64,000 nucleotides of DNA from Dysidea avara (taxonomy: Eukaryota; Porifera; Demospongiae; Dictyoceratida; Dysideidae): NCBI RefSeq assembly GCF_963678975.1, contig NC_089274.1, positions 26,077,053 to 26,141,052 of the forward strand. The letters are read 5' to 3'. Below, one piece after another: positions 27,401 through 39,776 of the stretch; position 1 is the first letter of the stretch; the number at the start of each line of letters is the position of its first letter. Below the pieces are notes generated by a model. That model did not search any database and had not been told where the DNA came from. It saw nothing but the letters and a program-made list of their open reading frames with translations. The translations under genes were made by a program, and so were the position numbers.

Positions 27401-30400
27401 ATTTTAATGCTATATCTGGTGATGGGTTAGCTACCTGTGTCAGTCACAAGCATGCAGTCTTACCTGAAATATCTAAGTAGAACTGATGCAAAGTGTTGTT
27501 TAGAGACACAGTAAATTACCAATACTTGTATAGTTTCTCAGCAAAAATGTACCAGACTGAATTTTTAGATACAGGTGTCGGAAAAGTATATAGTCTGACC
27601 ACACGAGACTAAGTAGCTATCAGAGTTGCAACAATATGGTAGTTGGGTGTTTTGATATGTGTTCTCCATTGCATCACTATACAGCGACATATCAGAAGAT
27701 ACAAAGTGGAACTGCTAAATAATCATTTAAATATTAAAACCGGCACCTACAACATACAATAATTTGATTCATAAGAATGTTGACCATTAAAATGTAGTAC
27801 ACTTCTCATACATCATGATACACGTTATTTAGCTAATTTCTTCACCAGACATATTTACTAAGTTTTCTTGTACTTGTGGTATCAAGTATAATATTACTCA
27901 TGTATACATTTTACAGGCCTTTATGGGTCTCAGGAAAATCTCTTACATTTTGCTTTGAGACGACGATATGAAGCTTCAGCCACTCACTTAGTTAATGCTT
28001 ATCTCCAAAGCTATGAATATGTTTTGTTTGAAAGGGCAAGAAATGGGGACACAGTTGCTGACTTAGCCAAAAAGTCTGAGTTAAAAACACTGGAGAGTTC
28101 TATCCGGCAGAAAATGGTTAGTTCATCCTTGTACACAAATTGTCTTGCATTCATTTGCATTTTTTTTGTTTGCTCAAAATAGGCAGCACTTAAGCCATAT
28201 GAAGGTTAGCAAAATCCTTTTTTCTATTGAAAAGGTTTTATACATATGTGTAACTCTTTTATAGTTGTGAGTTTGCCACCAACGCCGAAGGTATGTATAT
28301 TAGAATAAGTTGTATAACCATTACAATTTGAATATTTTATGCAGCGAGAGAATAAAGAAAAACCTACACCTGATTCAACACAAGAGCCATCAGATTACCA
28401 GCCCTTAGTTGTACGTATTGCATAATCTAAAATTTTATATTAGAGTGATTAATTGTCTCTATAAAATGTTTAGTTCCAATCTCCAATAGCAACTGCTTCA
28501 GTATCATCTTCAGTAAGTAATGATAACATGTTTTGTGGCTTTTTTGTAAACATCATGTTTACTTTTAGGAGAGAAACTATTTAGAGGATGATCAAGCAGA
28601 GTTCATACAAACACTAAAACGGTCCACTATCAACCTGGCCACAGTGATAAAAGATTACAATCCTGATGGCAAGGATGGATGTATACCATTGCGGGTCAGT
28701 GATAGGAGGGTGGTTATCTTACAAGAGTAGTCCTACAGCTACGTACCTTCTAATAACACTTGAAAAAAAACCCTGTTGTTGACCAAAGTTAATACCAGCA
28801 GTCCCACTAGTTATTGACAAATGTTCACTAACCTCACTATGAGTGTTGAAATTACTGACCTGGAAATAAACTGGATAAAAGAGGTGTGCATCAAGAGCTA
28901 CATTTTGGGCTTGCATGATATTGGCCGAGTTAGCCATCATATGCAAGTATTGCTATGCCATGGCTGTAAGTCTACAGACAGCAACTTGCAATGGCAAACA
29001 CAGATTGCACAACATGATTTGAAAACTGCATGCTCCCACTCTGGCTTGAATTAAATTTCTATTTCTCCAAGCTAATGCTTATTCCATAAGCTCCACTTTT
29101 ACATGAGAGGTGCTTGTAATCAGCCAAAAGGGCTGCAGCACTAGTTTCCTTGTTGTCATCAGTAGTGACTCTTTGTAACTTCTATATAATGAACTTCGTG
29201 GTCTGGTGGTCTACCAAGAAACAATAACCATTGAATCATGTTATCTCATAATAATTTTAAAGCAATCACTCCTACAATGAATCTGGTTATAAAAGACTAA
29301 GTGGTCACAACTACATGGTCTTTTTATAGTTGATGTACTTCATGTTATATACCAAGTAGCCTTTCACGCCTGTTGACTTTACTAGTTGTCTTCACTTAGT
29401 TGACTTTACATATCTTATAAGGCAGCTAGCTATGGTTTATGTATCTTGATAATATATAATTAGATCTGATTAATAATTGAGTTAGCTTGTCAGCAAAGTG
29501 GCTACCCTGTGCAGTCCAAATGTCTGCTCAATTAAAAAAATATTGAGTATGTGGTTAATTGCTTTTCTACTAAGTCACACACTGTGTATGTAGATTGCTT
29601 TGCACATAAGAAGTTGTATGATTGCAGTTGCCAAGCAACCCAATAGATACTTGTAACATGTTGTGCTGATGTAAACAATTAAAAGGTTTTTCACCAACCA
29701 CTTGATTACTTCCTCTTTTATTCATAATATATGAGTATCAAACATGTGTGACTTCCTCTTGTAATCAAAAATATCTTCCTGTGTGTTTCTTTCATGCAGA
29801 AAGGAGAGTTGGTACATATTATGCAGTATAATGACAGCGGATGGTGCTTTGGTGTAGCCACTGATAAATACGGATTTTTTCCTACATACATAGTGAGTTC
29901 CTTGAATGCAAGCTGTATGCTATTACCATGTGTGCAATTTAGATAAAGGAAAGTGATGATATGGTTACTGCTAATGGACTTGATGCTGTTAAACATGATA
30001 ATTGTGCTGATGTTTTTACAAAGCTTGATCAAGCCACACCCATTTCTCCAGCGTATAAAGATGTCAAGAAGTCCATTATGATACTGGACGAGATAAGTGC
30101 AACTGGGATTCCCAGTATCGATTCACTTAAAACCAGAAGCCAGTACCGTGCGAAGCTTTTAGAATATTATCAAGTAGCTTATTTGTCTTCCGTGAGTGGT
30201 CCCAAAGTTGAATTAACGGTGAGAAATTTTCAGCACAAATGCATACATATATTTACAATGTATACTAATAATTAGTGATTATAATAGTTGTACATATTTG
30301 TATGTACATTTATAGATTTTATCTTCCATGCAGGCTGGTGAAACAGTTGATGTCCTTGAAGAAGTTGACACAAATTGGTGTCGGTCTATCTACAAAAGTT

Positions 30401-31596
30401 TCATTTGTCTTTTGCCTAAGGCCATTTTATCAAAGATACCAACTGCTGTGAATGGCAGATTGGATTCAACAGAAGATGATGCAGAAGATGCATACGAGAT
30501 GATGAATCTTAACAATAATAATGTGGTAATTCATAGGGATGCAAAGAAGAAGGGCAAGAGTGTGAAGGGAAAAAAGCCAGCAGAGGTATGTGTGCGGTGA
30601 TACGTATATGGTCATACCTGTTTGTAAAGTTGTCGCTCAGGTGAGTGAGGTCCGACCAACCCATTTTCAGCTAATCTGTTAAGACAGTGTTTTCATCATT
30701 TATGCTTATATGACTTTTGTCGACAAAATGCAGTGAAATATTTTTAAATTTAATCTCTTCTGTTTGCTGGCTTACTGACACATTTTCAGGAGAAACTATC
30801 TGAGCAACAACGTTTCAGAAGTATGGCCAGTGCTCAGCTATCAGTGCACATACGATGTTTTAAAACCCATAATGATAATAAGTAGTGCAGGATATTAATG
30901 AATGCTATTCGCTGTCTGCATGTGTGCATGTTTACATGCATCAACTCTATAATGTCTTATTAATTGGTATCTACTCTTTTCTGCTTGTAGGCTCCATCAG
31001 ACACTCCACCTGTTAAAGTGAAACATGACAGTCCAGTTGTACAACAAAAAACACCCACCACAACACCCAGTTCTAGTCCAGCAACGATAAAGCCTGTGAG
31101 AAAGGCTCCACCACCTCCAATACTTGGCAACAAAACTCCACAAGCTTCAACTCATGGTGCAAGTGGTGACCACAAACAAGTCTTGTCTCCAGCTACTGTC
31201 ACAGAAGTCAAACCAATTGTTACCTCAGCATCTGAAACACAGCTACACCAGCAACAAGAACAAAAGCAACAGCAGCAGCAACAGCAACATGGTAGGATTC
31301 AGCATCAGTCACCACAGGAAGAGGATAGGATTCAAACCCAGCCACCACTACTACAACAACAACAGCAGCAGCAGCCCATTACTGTCAAACATTTAAGCAA
31401 ATCATCAAGTTGTGGTGAAATAGTCAAATCCCAAGGTAGGAGGGTTCCACCACCTCCTCCAGTCCGAGATTCCTCCCTCTCTAATGAGCCCTATGATGAA
31501 CAGAGTGATGACAAAGGTTCCACTGGCCAGGAGCCAAGGCAGGGTAGAGTGAGCAAGCCTGTACCCAAGAGGAGAACAAAATCAGTTCACCATTAG
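18408..31596 (+). CDS. DBB-A: DBB/ankyrin/SH3 adaptor, YxxM motif
   Basis: Predicted cytosolic signalling adaptor of 758 residues, related to Dof/BCAP/BANK1. Exons: 18408-18485, 21166-21319, 21377-21520, 21699-21893, 27917-28116, 28183-28204, 28265-28290, 28345-28410, 28474-28512, 28569-28694, 29800-29892, 29943-30218, 30334-30585, 30991-31596. All junctions keep frame. Residues 27-190 form a DBB domain (KPCKFIATLHPAG, SPMEYVYKKM). Residues 191-257 are ankyrin-like (SQENLLHFALRRR, DTVADLAKKS). Residues about 329-381 are a canonical SH3 (IKDYNP, LRKGELV, DSGWCFG, YGFFPTYI). A divergent second SH3 spans about 453-508. YEMM at 527-530, in an acidic context, is a p85-type motif. YQPL is at 291. 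The tail (558-758) is disordered, with PPPPILG, VPPPPPVRD and glutamine runs. The first exon is supported by its similarity in position, phase and ending (IPNNLLYC) to those of B and D. Binding partners are inferred from motifs. Confidence 0.85.
22965..23085. repeat. Interspersed repeat, second copy at 52745
   Basis: TTTACCAGTTAGG, ACTGGAGGGTG, CAGAGCCTGT, GAGGTGTTT, CCTAGGAGCC and CCTAAAGTGAAA occur here in the same order as at 52745-52850. The copies lie in DBB-A intron 4 and in the centre of the inverted-repeat element at 52662. I do not recognise the family. Confidence 0.7.
23999..24972. mobile_element. About 975-bp foldback element
   Basis: CGTCTGGATTCAGTGGAATG at the left end returns inverted at the right end. 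The arms remain inverted copies over most of their length: TTTATAAAGA-type blocks, TGAGGCCAAGAAA against TTTCTTGGCCTCA, and AGATATCACTG-type blocks all pair across the centre near 24500. It includes TGGAATGGAATGG simple repeats near the ends. It lies in DBB-A intron 4. No open frame is conserved. Confidence 0.8.
25911..26138. mobile_element. pogo/Tigger-like MITE
   Basis: CAGTGGAACACTCAGTTATC at 25911 is matched by inverted GATAACTGAGGTTCCACTG ending at 26138. The 228-bp element has ends of the CAGTGGAACCTC...ATC type. The right flank is TA; the left flank is TG, so the duplication is imperfect. It lies in DBB-A intron 4. A fragment of the same end occurs near 3203. Confidence 0.7.
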
Positions 31597-31788
31597 CTAT
31601 GTACTTGACCCCCATTTGTAATTATGTCATAATTGTGGTACGTATTAATTTTTGTTTTTAATTTTTTTGGTTTCGATATGGTATTAAATGCTGAAGTTTG
31701 TTGACTTCTCGTGTAAATAATCGAGTAAAGCAACTGTTTGTTGAGCTATTTTGTGTGCGGTTTAGCTGTTTATCGCGACATTTTAAAC

Positions 31789-34700
31789 ATGAGCGAAGTC
31801 GATGAGAATGAATGGCCGATACTTTACCCTAAGGCGTTTCTGATCGAGGTACAAGCAGTAACAGTGTACATATACTGACTTGTGTGTGCATTTCGTGTAG
31901 TGCTACGAGAGCTATGAGGTGCGATTTCAACCAGGACTGCTTCCTCCGCCGCCACAAGAAGTCGCTTTGGTGTACGACTTCGAAGGTGCTGGTATTGAGA
32001 TCAACAACAACTCTCGTAGTCGAGTTATGGCATACAGAGTTGAAGAGGATAAACTACGTGTTGTCGCATCACCAAGTAAGATAGCTACATGGGTCAAAAG
32101 AAATTAGATTTGTGTTAAAGGGTTGGGCTACAAAGTTGTGTGGTTTCAAATGTCCGGCAACATCGTGGCCAGTCTATACGTCACCAAACAAATCAATGAC
32201 ATGTATTACTTGAGTCAGTAATTCTATGAGAATTTTAATTATGAGCTACACCTATTAATACACTAGACCATTGACTCTCCTAAAGATGGTATATGTGTCC
32301 TCTCATGCATAGTGATCCAGTACAAAATTCTTTTGCAGAACTTTTTGCTTTTAAGCCACTCCAAATAAACTCTCTGTTTCCCGTCCACCACCTACATCTC
32401 TTTACTGTCAGCACTAAAATCTTCCATTATTTCGTATTCTTCCATGTTATTCATGCATACTGATCTTGTAAGGGTGTCAGCTGACGTCAGTGTGCTATCA
32501 AGTCGGCACAAAGTCACTTTTATGCTATTCCTGCAACCAAGAGTAACGTAAGTCGCCAATTATCGGCACCATTTCATCACGCAATTGTAATTCCTTAATT
32601 CAATGGCATATTAACTTCCGGTTTGAACCATTTAACAGAGCAATCCTTCGTCTCTTAGCACACCAAAATTTAATTATCTCACGTGAGTGAACGTCTTGTT
32701 ATGAGAAAAATTGCAATGTCTATCGTGTGCCAATTATCGGCATGGGGTACCTATTATCGGCAACTGTACTTTCCTGATTGACCAATTATCAGCACAATGT
32801 GCAATTTTGTGTGTAACTTCATGATGGCTTGTCAGTTCTTTGTGAAATTTTTATGGGAGGTGCAGTCCTTGGATAACTCCGTTTCGCAGAAGTTTTACGA
32901 AGATGAGGCCAGCCGTTCCAGAGATATTCAGGTTAGACGTAAAAGCATACTGGTTTCCAATACAAAATTATTTTACGCAATTCCATGCTTAACCAGAATG
33001 GCTTGTATAGCGCTTTAACAGCAATAATCACTGAATGAAAATGATTCTAAGAAACGCTTTAGAGGATATAACAGCCCATTGTGGAACTTGGTAGCCTCCA
33101 TATGTCCTGTAGCCTCTGTAGTTTACAAGTGCCGATAATTTGTACCTGCCGATAATTGGCGACTTACGCTATAAATACATTATTTACTCTTGCTGCAACT
33201 TAAGGTACAAACTTGACCATGTGTTCATGTAGCTTGCTACGGTTTTACCAAGCGAATAATAACTGATAATCTCATAATGAAATAATGGAAATGGACCGCC
33301 TCCTCCGTCCACTTGCAAATATACCTGGGTACAGCACGGGAAACAGAGAATATATTTGGAGTGGCCTTAGTTACTCCATGAATATGAACAAAGAGTTGAA
33401 GACTGTGCAATTTTGGCACTTCAGTTGTCCCACTGTAGTTACATGCAGCTATGACCATGCTCAAATCAATGACTGATATTATTATTGTAGTTATGAAGTA
33501 TACAATTATAATTATTTTTCAAGTGAAGCTAGCAACAAGATGACTACATATACATGTGTGTGCTATCATAGGAGGAAGAATGGGGGATTAATTTCCTTGC
33601 AGAAATCTCAGTGTCATTTAAACATGTCAGGATGTTAAGGTTTATAATTACCAGTGACAACGTATGACACAAACAAACAAAAATGTTACCCATTAATTAC
33701 CCACAGTTACAAGTAACCCAGTGATTCCATGGAATTAATAATGTGAAATTAAACCAGTTCACAATCTGTACTCATGCATAGCTATGCACACATATATGAT
33801 GTCTAGAGATTTATTGAATGTTGACTACTACCGTATAGTAGAAAACTTTAGTGATATAAAACATTGAGGAACTTGATGAATTCATCCAGCCATTGTGTAT
33901 GGTGACACATGATGAAGCACGGCAATTCATCAATTTTTTTTACCAATTAGGTTTTGTCAAAGTTTACCACTTAAGTTTCCCACAATACGGTACTGGGACA
34001 TAGACAATATTCCATCAATAAGGGATAGAAATTGTTACTGAGAGAATTATTCTAAGCTGAATGATGATGATGATATTGATATTAAGTGTTTGACAACTAA
34101 TCAACCAAGCATCAACCACATTAAATATCCCACTGAATGCATTTGCTTTCTAAAATTAGACTAGCAGAGACTGTACCTTCTAACATATGGAGAACTTGAT
34201 TTTAATCATCCAAAGTCCATACCATTTCAATGCTCATGTGTTTGTATACAATCATAAAACACATCACTATGGCCTGTGTAGTGTACTTAATGATAGCTCT
34301 ATTGATAGTGGGTCATCATTGTCTGCTTCATGTTTGTTTGTGCATATGCTCAATACTGTACAATGTTTTGATTACTGTGTATCCTATTGAAAGGGGAAGG
34401 AAGGGGATCGACAATTCAAATTGATCAGTGGTATAATTTTTTATTGTAGGAATCCCCAAACCATGTACCATACGTGTGACTGTTGAGGCATCTGGTATGT
34501 CTGAACCACAATGGTTTAGTCTGCAGTTCTACTCACCGATGGAATATATCTATCACAAGATGAGACATAATCCTCATCACAGTATGTGTATCTGTGTGCA
34601 TGCATACATGCACATGTATTCACTGTTTAGTGTGCATGAATGTTCATATGCATACATGTATGCATTCTGCCACATGTACGTGCATGCGTGCATGTGATAC

Positions 34701-37700
34701 ATTATGTCAAGATATCATTTATGGTTCCTATAGGGACACCAATTTCCATTTCCAAGTCCATTGCTGGACCATTGTTTTCAGCATCATTAGCATATGTCAG
34801 TGGTGGAGGTACTCCTGAAAATTTAGGCCCTATTGTGTATGATTTGAAGCAGCAGGCTGGAGTACAGGCAGCACCAGGTTCAATGGTGGCATCTGTTGTG
34901 TTAGGTGAGTACCATGAATATTGTATCATATCTGTGTACAACCTGATGAATTTAGCTTATATGGCATGTTTTGTACCAGTGTGGTTAATAGTGTATGTAT
35001 GCTTGCCATATATGGTGCAGTATTGCAGTAACTACATAGTCTCCTAATGTTTTCTCTAAAGTTTAGTTAGCTATAAGCAATCTTTCCTGCCATATTTTAT
35101 GCTAGGCTATATAATTCATTCAGACCACATGCAGTTCTGGAAATTACGCTTTCACACATATACTGAGTGTCCAGTTTATCTTAGTGGTAACCAAAGCACT
35201 GATATTTCAGTGAAGCTCTAATGTTGATAAACATCATCAATTGCCGTTGTTAAGAGTAGCACATGGCTACTGCAAAATCTGTGGCTACTTAGGTTACTGC
35301 CACCTATCGTGGGAATAATCCTGTGTATGTTATAATTCTTAAATACACATCAATGCATAACAACAAGGACACATGTGTTTACATGTTAGGAAGTTTCAGT
35401 ACTTGGAAACATTTGTTATTCTCTATTAACTATTGTACTCTTCAAAAGTATTTTGTTTTCTATTGACTATACCTTTTGAAAGTGTACAAGTGTAGCTATA
35501 GCTACTGTGTGTAGCCTTGTATGTATTATATTTCAAAAAGGATGAGAACGTCCTCAGCAAACATGTATAGCATTTTAGAAAGCAAGCTATAGTGTTGCTA
35601 CACCTATATGATCACAGATAGGGACCAAATTCTTGTAATAGTTGTTTCTCAGTTGACATGGTGATCTAATACTTAATGTGGTTTGTTATCAATTCCTGTT
35701 TTCTTAATGTGGTTTAGTTCCTGAGTAAGCTATCCTTTTTTTTTTTTTTGAAAGTTCCTCCCATATGCAACAGTTTGTAGAAGCAATTCCCCTGACTTGT
35801 TTCCTGTATGTGGCTAGCATCTAGGTATTCCAATCTTATAAACCATCATACTAACAGACCAATGAGTCCTGCAGACCTTCAGCACTTGTGCTTAGTAAAT
35901 ACAAAGTTGTGATCACAATATGATGATCAAGCATGATTACATGTTCTGATTAGATCATCATAATTAAGAATTAAGTAGTATCATAAACATTGTGATATGC
36001 AATAGAAGAAAATATTAATTTATACAACTGTGATTAGCACTGTGTTAAAAATTACTAATAGTGTCTCATGGGAACAAAGTAGTATAAGAAATTTTCCACT
36101 CGTATAGTGATATATGTATCAGGCTTGTCACAAGTGTTATTTATGCTATAATAGGAGATGACAGTGCAGAAACGTTTGAAAAATTTACTGTGAAAGCCAA
36201 CTGGGTTGCACTGAGGCAACAACTTCTTCATCAATACCATGTACCTGGACAATCAACAACTTCTAATAAAACTGATGATGTTGGCGAAGTATGTAATTGT
36301 TTACTTTGAGTGCATTGCTGTGTGAAGCTATGTAGGTAGGAATAGTTGTCCAATTCAAATATGTAGCTGCAGTTACCATTTGTGTCCAGATATTACTAAA
36401 CCAGTCCAAGTTGTACATCATGCAAAATCAAATTAACATCACCAGTGGGTAGATACTCAGCATTACTCAAACTACTTGAGGGTGGTTTTAAGAGCCTGGG
36501 TGGTTTGGCATGCTTGAATGGAAATTTCTGGGCTTGGTAAGGATTTAGCTTGACGAGAACCAGTATTGCATTGGCGGGATGGCCTGTTACAGTTGGCCAA
36601 ATGTTTTCAGTGTTGATTTTACTCCGTTTTGGCCACTAAGGAGTCAGCACCACCCTGTAACCTCATGTCTTGTGGTCCTGTACTATTTTGAAGTGTATTT
36701 TCTGCCCACCTTACCGCTCCCCACCCTCCACCCTTTTGTGAGTACTCGTAATACTACACTCATCCAACAAATTGGTGCATATCTGGTATAAATTTTATAC
36801 ATGTGCATTGTGCACATTACCCTTGACAATTTGTAATGTCTTGAATTCATTTATTTTGAAACTACTGATGTGCAATTTAGACAGGTTTTCCAATTTCAGT
36901 CTTATTTGTGAACAGCAATAATACAATTGTGTGTATTTTTAGAAACTAGAAGGCTGTAATGTGATTCCTGATGCTTTTATTGAGAGCTTAAAGGAGCAGG
37001 CTCTATTTAAGGCAATAGCCACCACTGATTACTGTCACAGTGGTAAACCAAACTGGTTAAATCTTCAGGTACGTAACTAGTTGGATACTGTGTATTATGT
37101 AGTTCCCTTACGTACAGTATACACTATATCATATCATGTGTATATGGTTGTAGCTTTTTTACTGTATTTTATAAAAGTAATGAGAGCCCATGTGTAGTAT
37201 AAACGTGATTGCCTTTTAGGTTCAACACACTTAAATTCCATATTTATCTGTATTAAAGCAACGGTTCAATTACACACATGACTAAGCTCTTATGTAACAT
37301 GTGCAATCTAGGGTGTGGTGCTCTATAAAATCACATGCTCGCAATAAGATTTTTTGAGGGTAAAAATTTCTGCACTCTATGCTATATAGGAAATTTTTAA
37401 AGTGTTAATGCAAAGGAATCATACTGGAAGATTATTATTATTATTATTATCATAATGTAAGTTACTAGCTAAAAGTACACTACATACTTGTGCCATAGTG
37501 CTTAGAGATTGTTTTGCAATGGAACACTCGATACTTTTTGTCCTCACTTTTTCCCGTGAAATCTGAAGCCGTAGCAACTTTTCACAAGACAACACTTTAG
37601 ATTGCACATGGTCTAAACTATACTTGCATGTTGTGAATAAATATGGATATACGTGTTTCATTGTTGCCAGTGAAGATTCCATACTGTAAGTCAATAATGT

Positions 37701-39776
37701 AAGTACTTTAGCACCACTTTACCTCATTTAAATGCTGAAAATAAATGCCGGAAGACACCCCCTAGTGCTGTATTTTTTGTACACACAAGCATAGGCAGTG
37801 CTTTAAGTGTTATATTGTACTTCCTGGTCTCTTGCTTGGAGCATTCATCTTGGGTCCCCGTACCACTTTAATGTTTGGTGATCAGACTATCAGTAAGTGT
37901 CCATGTAGAACCAACTGGTAGGAATAGTCTGGCTAGTTTTAGCAATGTACTATGTCATGCACTTGATCAAAGAGTACAGCTATGTAGCTAATTGGTACTG
38001 TACTCGTCGGGATTTTGATCCTCCCACACAAAGTACAATATAACACTTAGAATACTGCCCATGTTTGTTTGTACAAAAATATAGTACTTGGGGGTTATTT
38101 CGAGACTTGTGCTGTATTGGTCTCTCAACGCACACCCCATACTGTATTTTTGTACATGTGCATGACGTTGCTTTATGTACTTAAAGTAGGAAGTACATTA
38201 AACCACTCAAGTGTATTGCTATTGATCTATTCAGTCTAGCAGTACTACACATTTTTGGAAATTGCTCGGTATCTGGTTATGAGTTGTTTGTGATAATTTA
38301 TATTTTATAGAAAGGTGACGAAGTGTATGTGGTCGACTGTGCACAAGGTGACAGATGGTATGGTATATCATCCAATACTCATGGCTACTTCTTACCTGCC
38401 CATGTTGTTAAAGCTGATAAGGTCATAATGGTATGTGCTGATTGTTCTAATAGACATAAGCACGTTACGTAACAGTGTATATAATTTTACTTGGTTCATA
38501 ACTGTTACTGGTTTATAAAGGAGGTCGATATTAACTGTATTATTTCTTATTACTCATTTATAGTACAACAATGACACCCGCAAAGTCAGTCAAATTTCAG
38601 TTGATGATGGGTTCCATTCCAGAACTGTAAGCAATGCGTCACAAACATCAACCCTCCGAATAAGTACAGTAAGTTACACATATAACCATTATGCAGTTAT
38701 TTCACTAATCCTATGTAGTTTGCATAGGTCTTTGATTGCAACTAGTAAAACATTTACTCATAGTTGTAGTTATATATGTGTATATGTGATTTCAAATTCC
38801 TTTATATTTACAGGGAAATGATACATATGTAACAATGCAGTCAGTGCTGGAAGCACTTGGTACCAACCTTGTCACCTCTCCAAAGAGTAAAACTCCACCA
38901 CTATCATCATCATCACTAATAACTACTTCACCATCACTCACAGATGTTGCTAATACACCTACTAAAGATCACTTTTATGATACCATTCCCTTATTTGATA
39001 CATCACAGACAGACGATTCCTCCACAACACAACCACCCACTCAGCTAGTGTCATCGCCATCTGGTTATGCTGACAATTACATTTATGACACTGTTCCTTT
39101 AAGGAACCGACTACAGCCGGCTGCAGGTGACGGGGAGTCTCATTATGCTGTCCCTAGACTGTTGAGTAATTCACCAGCTGTGTCTCCTCGTACCAGGAGA
39201 AGAGGCTCACAACCTATTACCCAACACCACACAGTTCAATCACCATCGCTGGATCAGAGACATTCTCATTATGATGTTCCCAGGCCAGCCAGTCGTAGTA
39301 GTATATCACCACCACAGTCATCACCAGTTCAAGGGTCACCATCAAATAAACACCGGTCACACTATGATGTCCCAATCCCAACAAACAGCACTTGTGTCTC
39401 CCCACCTCAATCATCACCGACCCAGTCACCATCATGGTCTTCTTCTCCAGTGAATGAACCCCGACCACATTATGATGTGCCTTCTAGACCAGTTCCAGCC
39501 AGTAGACGACCACCAAGTCAAGTCACACAACAGCACGTTCCTACAACTGTGGTTACCACCCAGGAATCATCACCTGTACAAATGAGAAGGAGTTCTTCAG
39601 ATTCAACTGTCCTGGACACTGTCCCTCAAGTTACCCCTCCTCCTGTTAGGCCAAGGCCATCACCAAATGCTTCAAGGCACACAATTGACCGAACCAGTGG
39701 GTTAAGCATGAACAATCTTGTGTCAGAGCTTAAGGCAAGAACATCAACAATGTCAACTGGTAAACCAAATAGTTAA
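31789..39776 (+). CDS. DBB-B: DBB/SH3 adaptor with Cas-like YDxP array
   Basis: Predicted adaptor of 661 residues starting 192 bp after DBB-A stops. Exons: 31789-31848, 31901-32075, 34450-34581, 34734-34904, 36155-36288, 36943-37068, 38311-38430, 38564-38668, 38814-39776, all in frame. Residues 21 to about 180 form the DBB domain (IPKPCTIRVTVE, YSPMEYIYHKM). The exon that encodes ankyrin-like sequence in DBB-A is present (36155-36288, same phases 1 and 0) but has lost the ankyrin consensus. An SH3 spans about 248-300 (ATTDYC, LQKGDEVYVVD, GDRWYG, HGYFLPAHVV). YVTM at 346-349 is a p85-type motif. The disordered tail has six tyrosine motifs: YDTIP 396, YDTVP 432, YAVP 452, and YDVP at 494, 525 and 561. 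These match the pYDxP consensus of Crk/Nck SH2 domains and recall the p130Cas substrate domain. A serine/proline-rich filler with RPxP motifs surrounds them. Intron 2 carries nested transposons. Confidence 0.85.
32355..33366. mobile_element. DNA transposon remnant with GCCACTCCAAATAAA ends
   Basis: GCCACTCCAAATAAACTCTC at 32355 is matched by an inverted copy ending GGAGTGGCC at 33366. The same ends bound the 57301-57658 element, so this is a repeated family. A TTA follows the right end and TTA is found one base from the left end, which suggests a 3-bp duplication as in PIF/Harbinger elements. A second inverted-repeat element is nested inside (32546-33170). It lies in DBB-B intron 2. Confidence 0.7.
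32546..33170. mobile_element. Nested element with AATTATCGGCA repeats
   Basis: ACGTAAGTCGCCAATTATCG near 32546 is matched by an inverted CGATAATTGGCGACTTACGC near 33170. The word CCAATTATCGGCA or a close variant recurs inside near 32730, 32750, 32785 and 33132. It sits within the larger inverted-repeat element. An open frame at 32797 is accidental. Confidence 0.65.

Noticed and set aside
30790-30821. Possible extra DBB-A exon after a TTTTCAG acceptor
   Set aside because: No donor keeps the frame into 30991, while the 30585 to 30991 junction is already in frame.
31124-31396. Alternative 90-codon frame inside the DBB-A last exon
   Set aside because: Out of frame with the spliced product; arises from CAG-rich sequence.
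34640-35047. 135-codon frame around DBB-B exon 4
   Set aside because: Only 34734-34904 is exon; the flanks are intron read-through on both sides.
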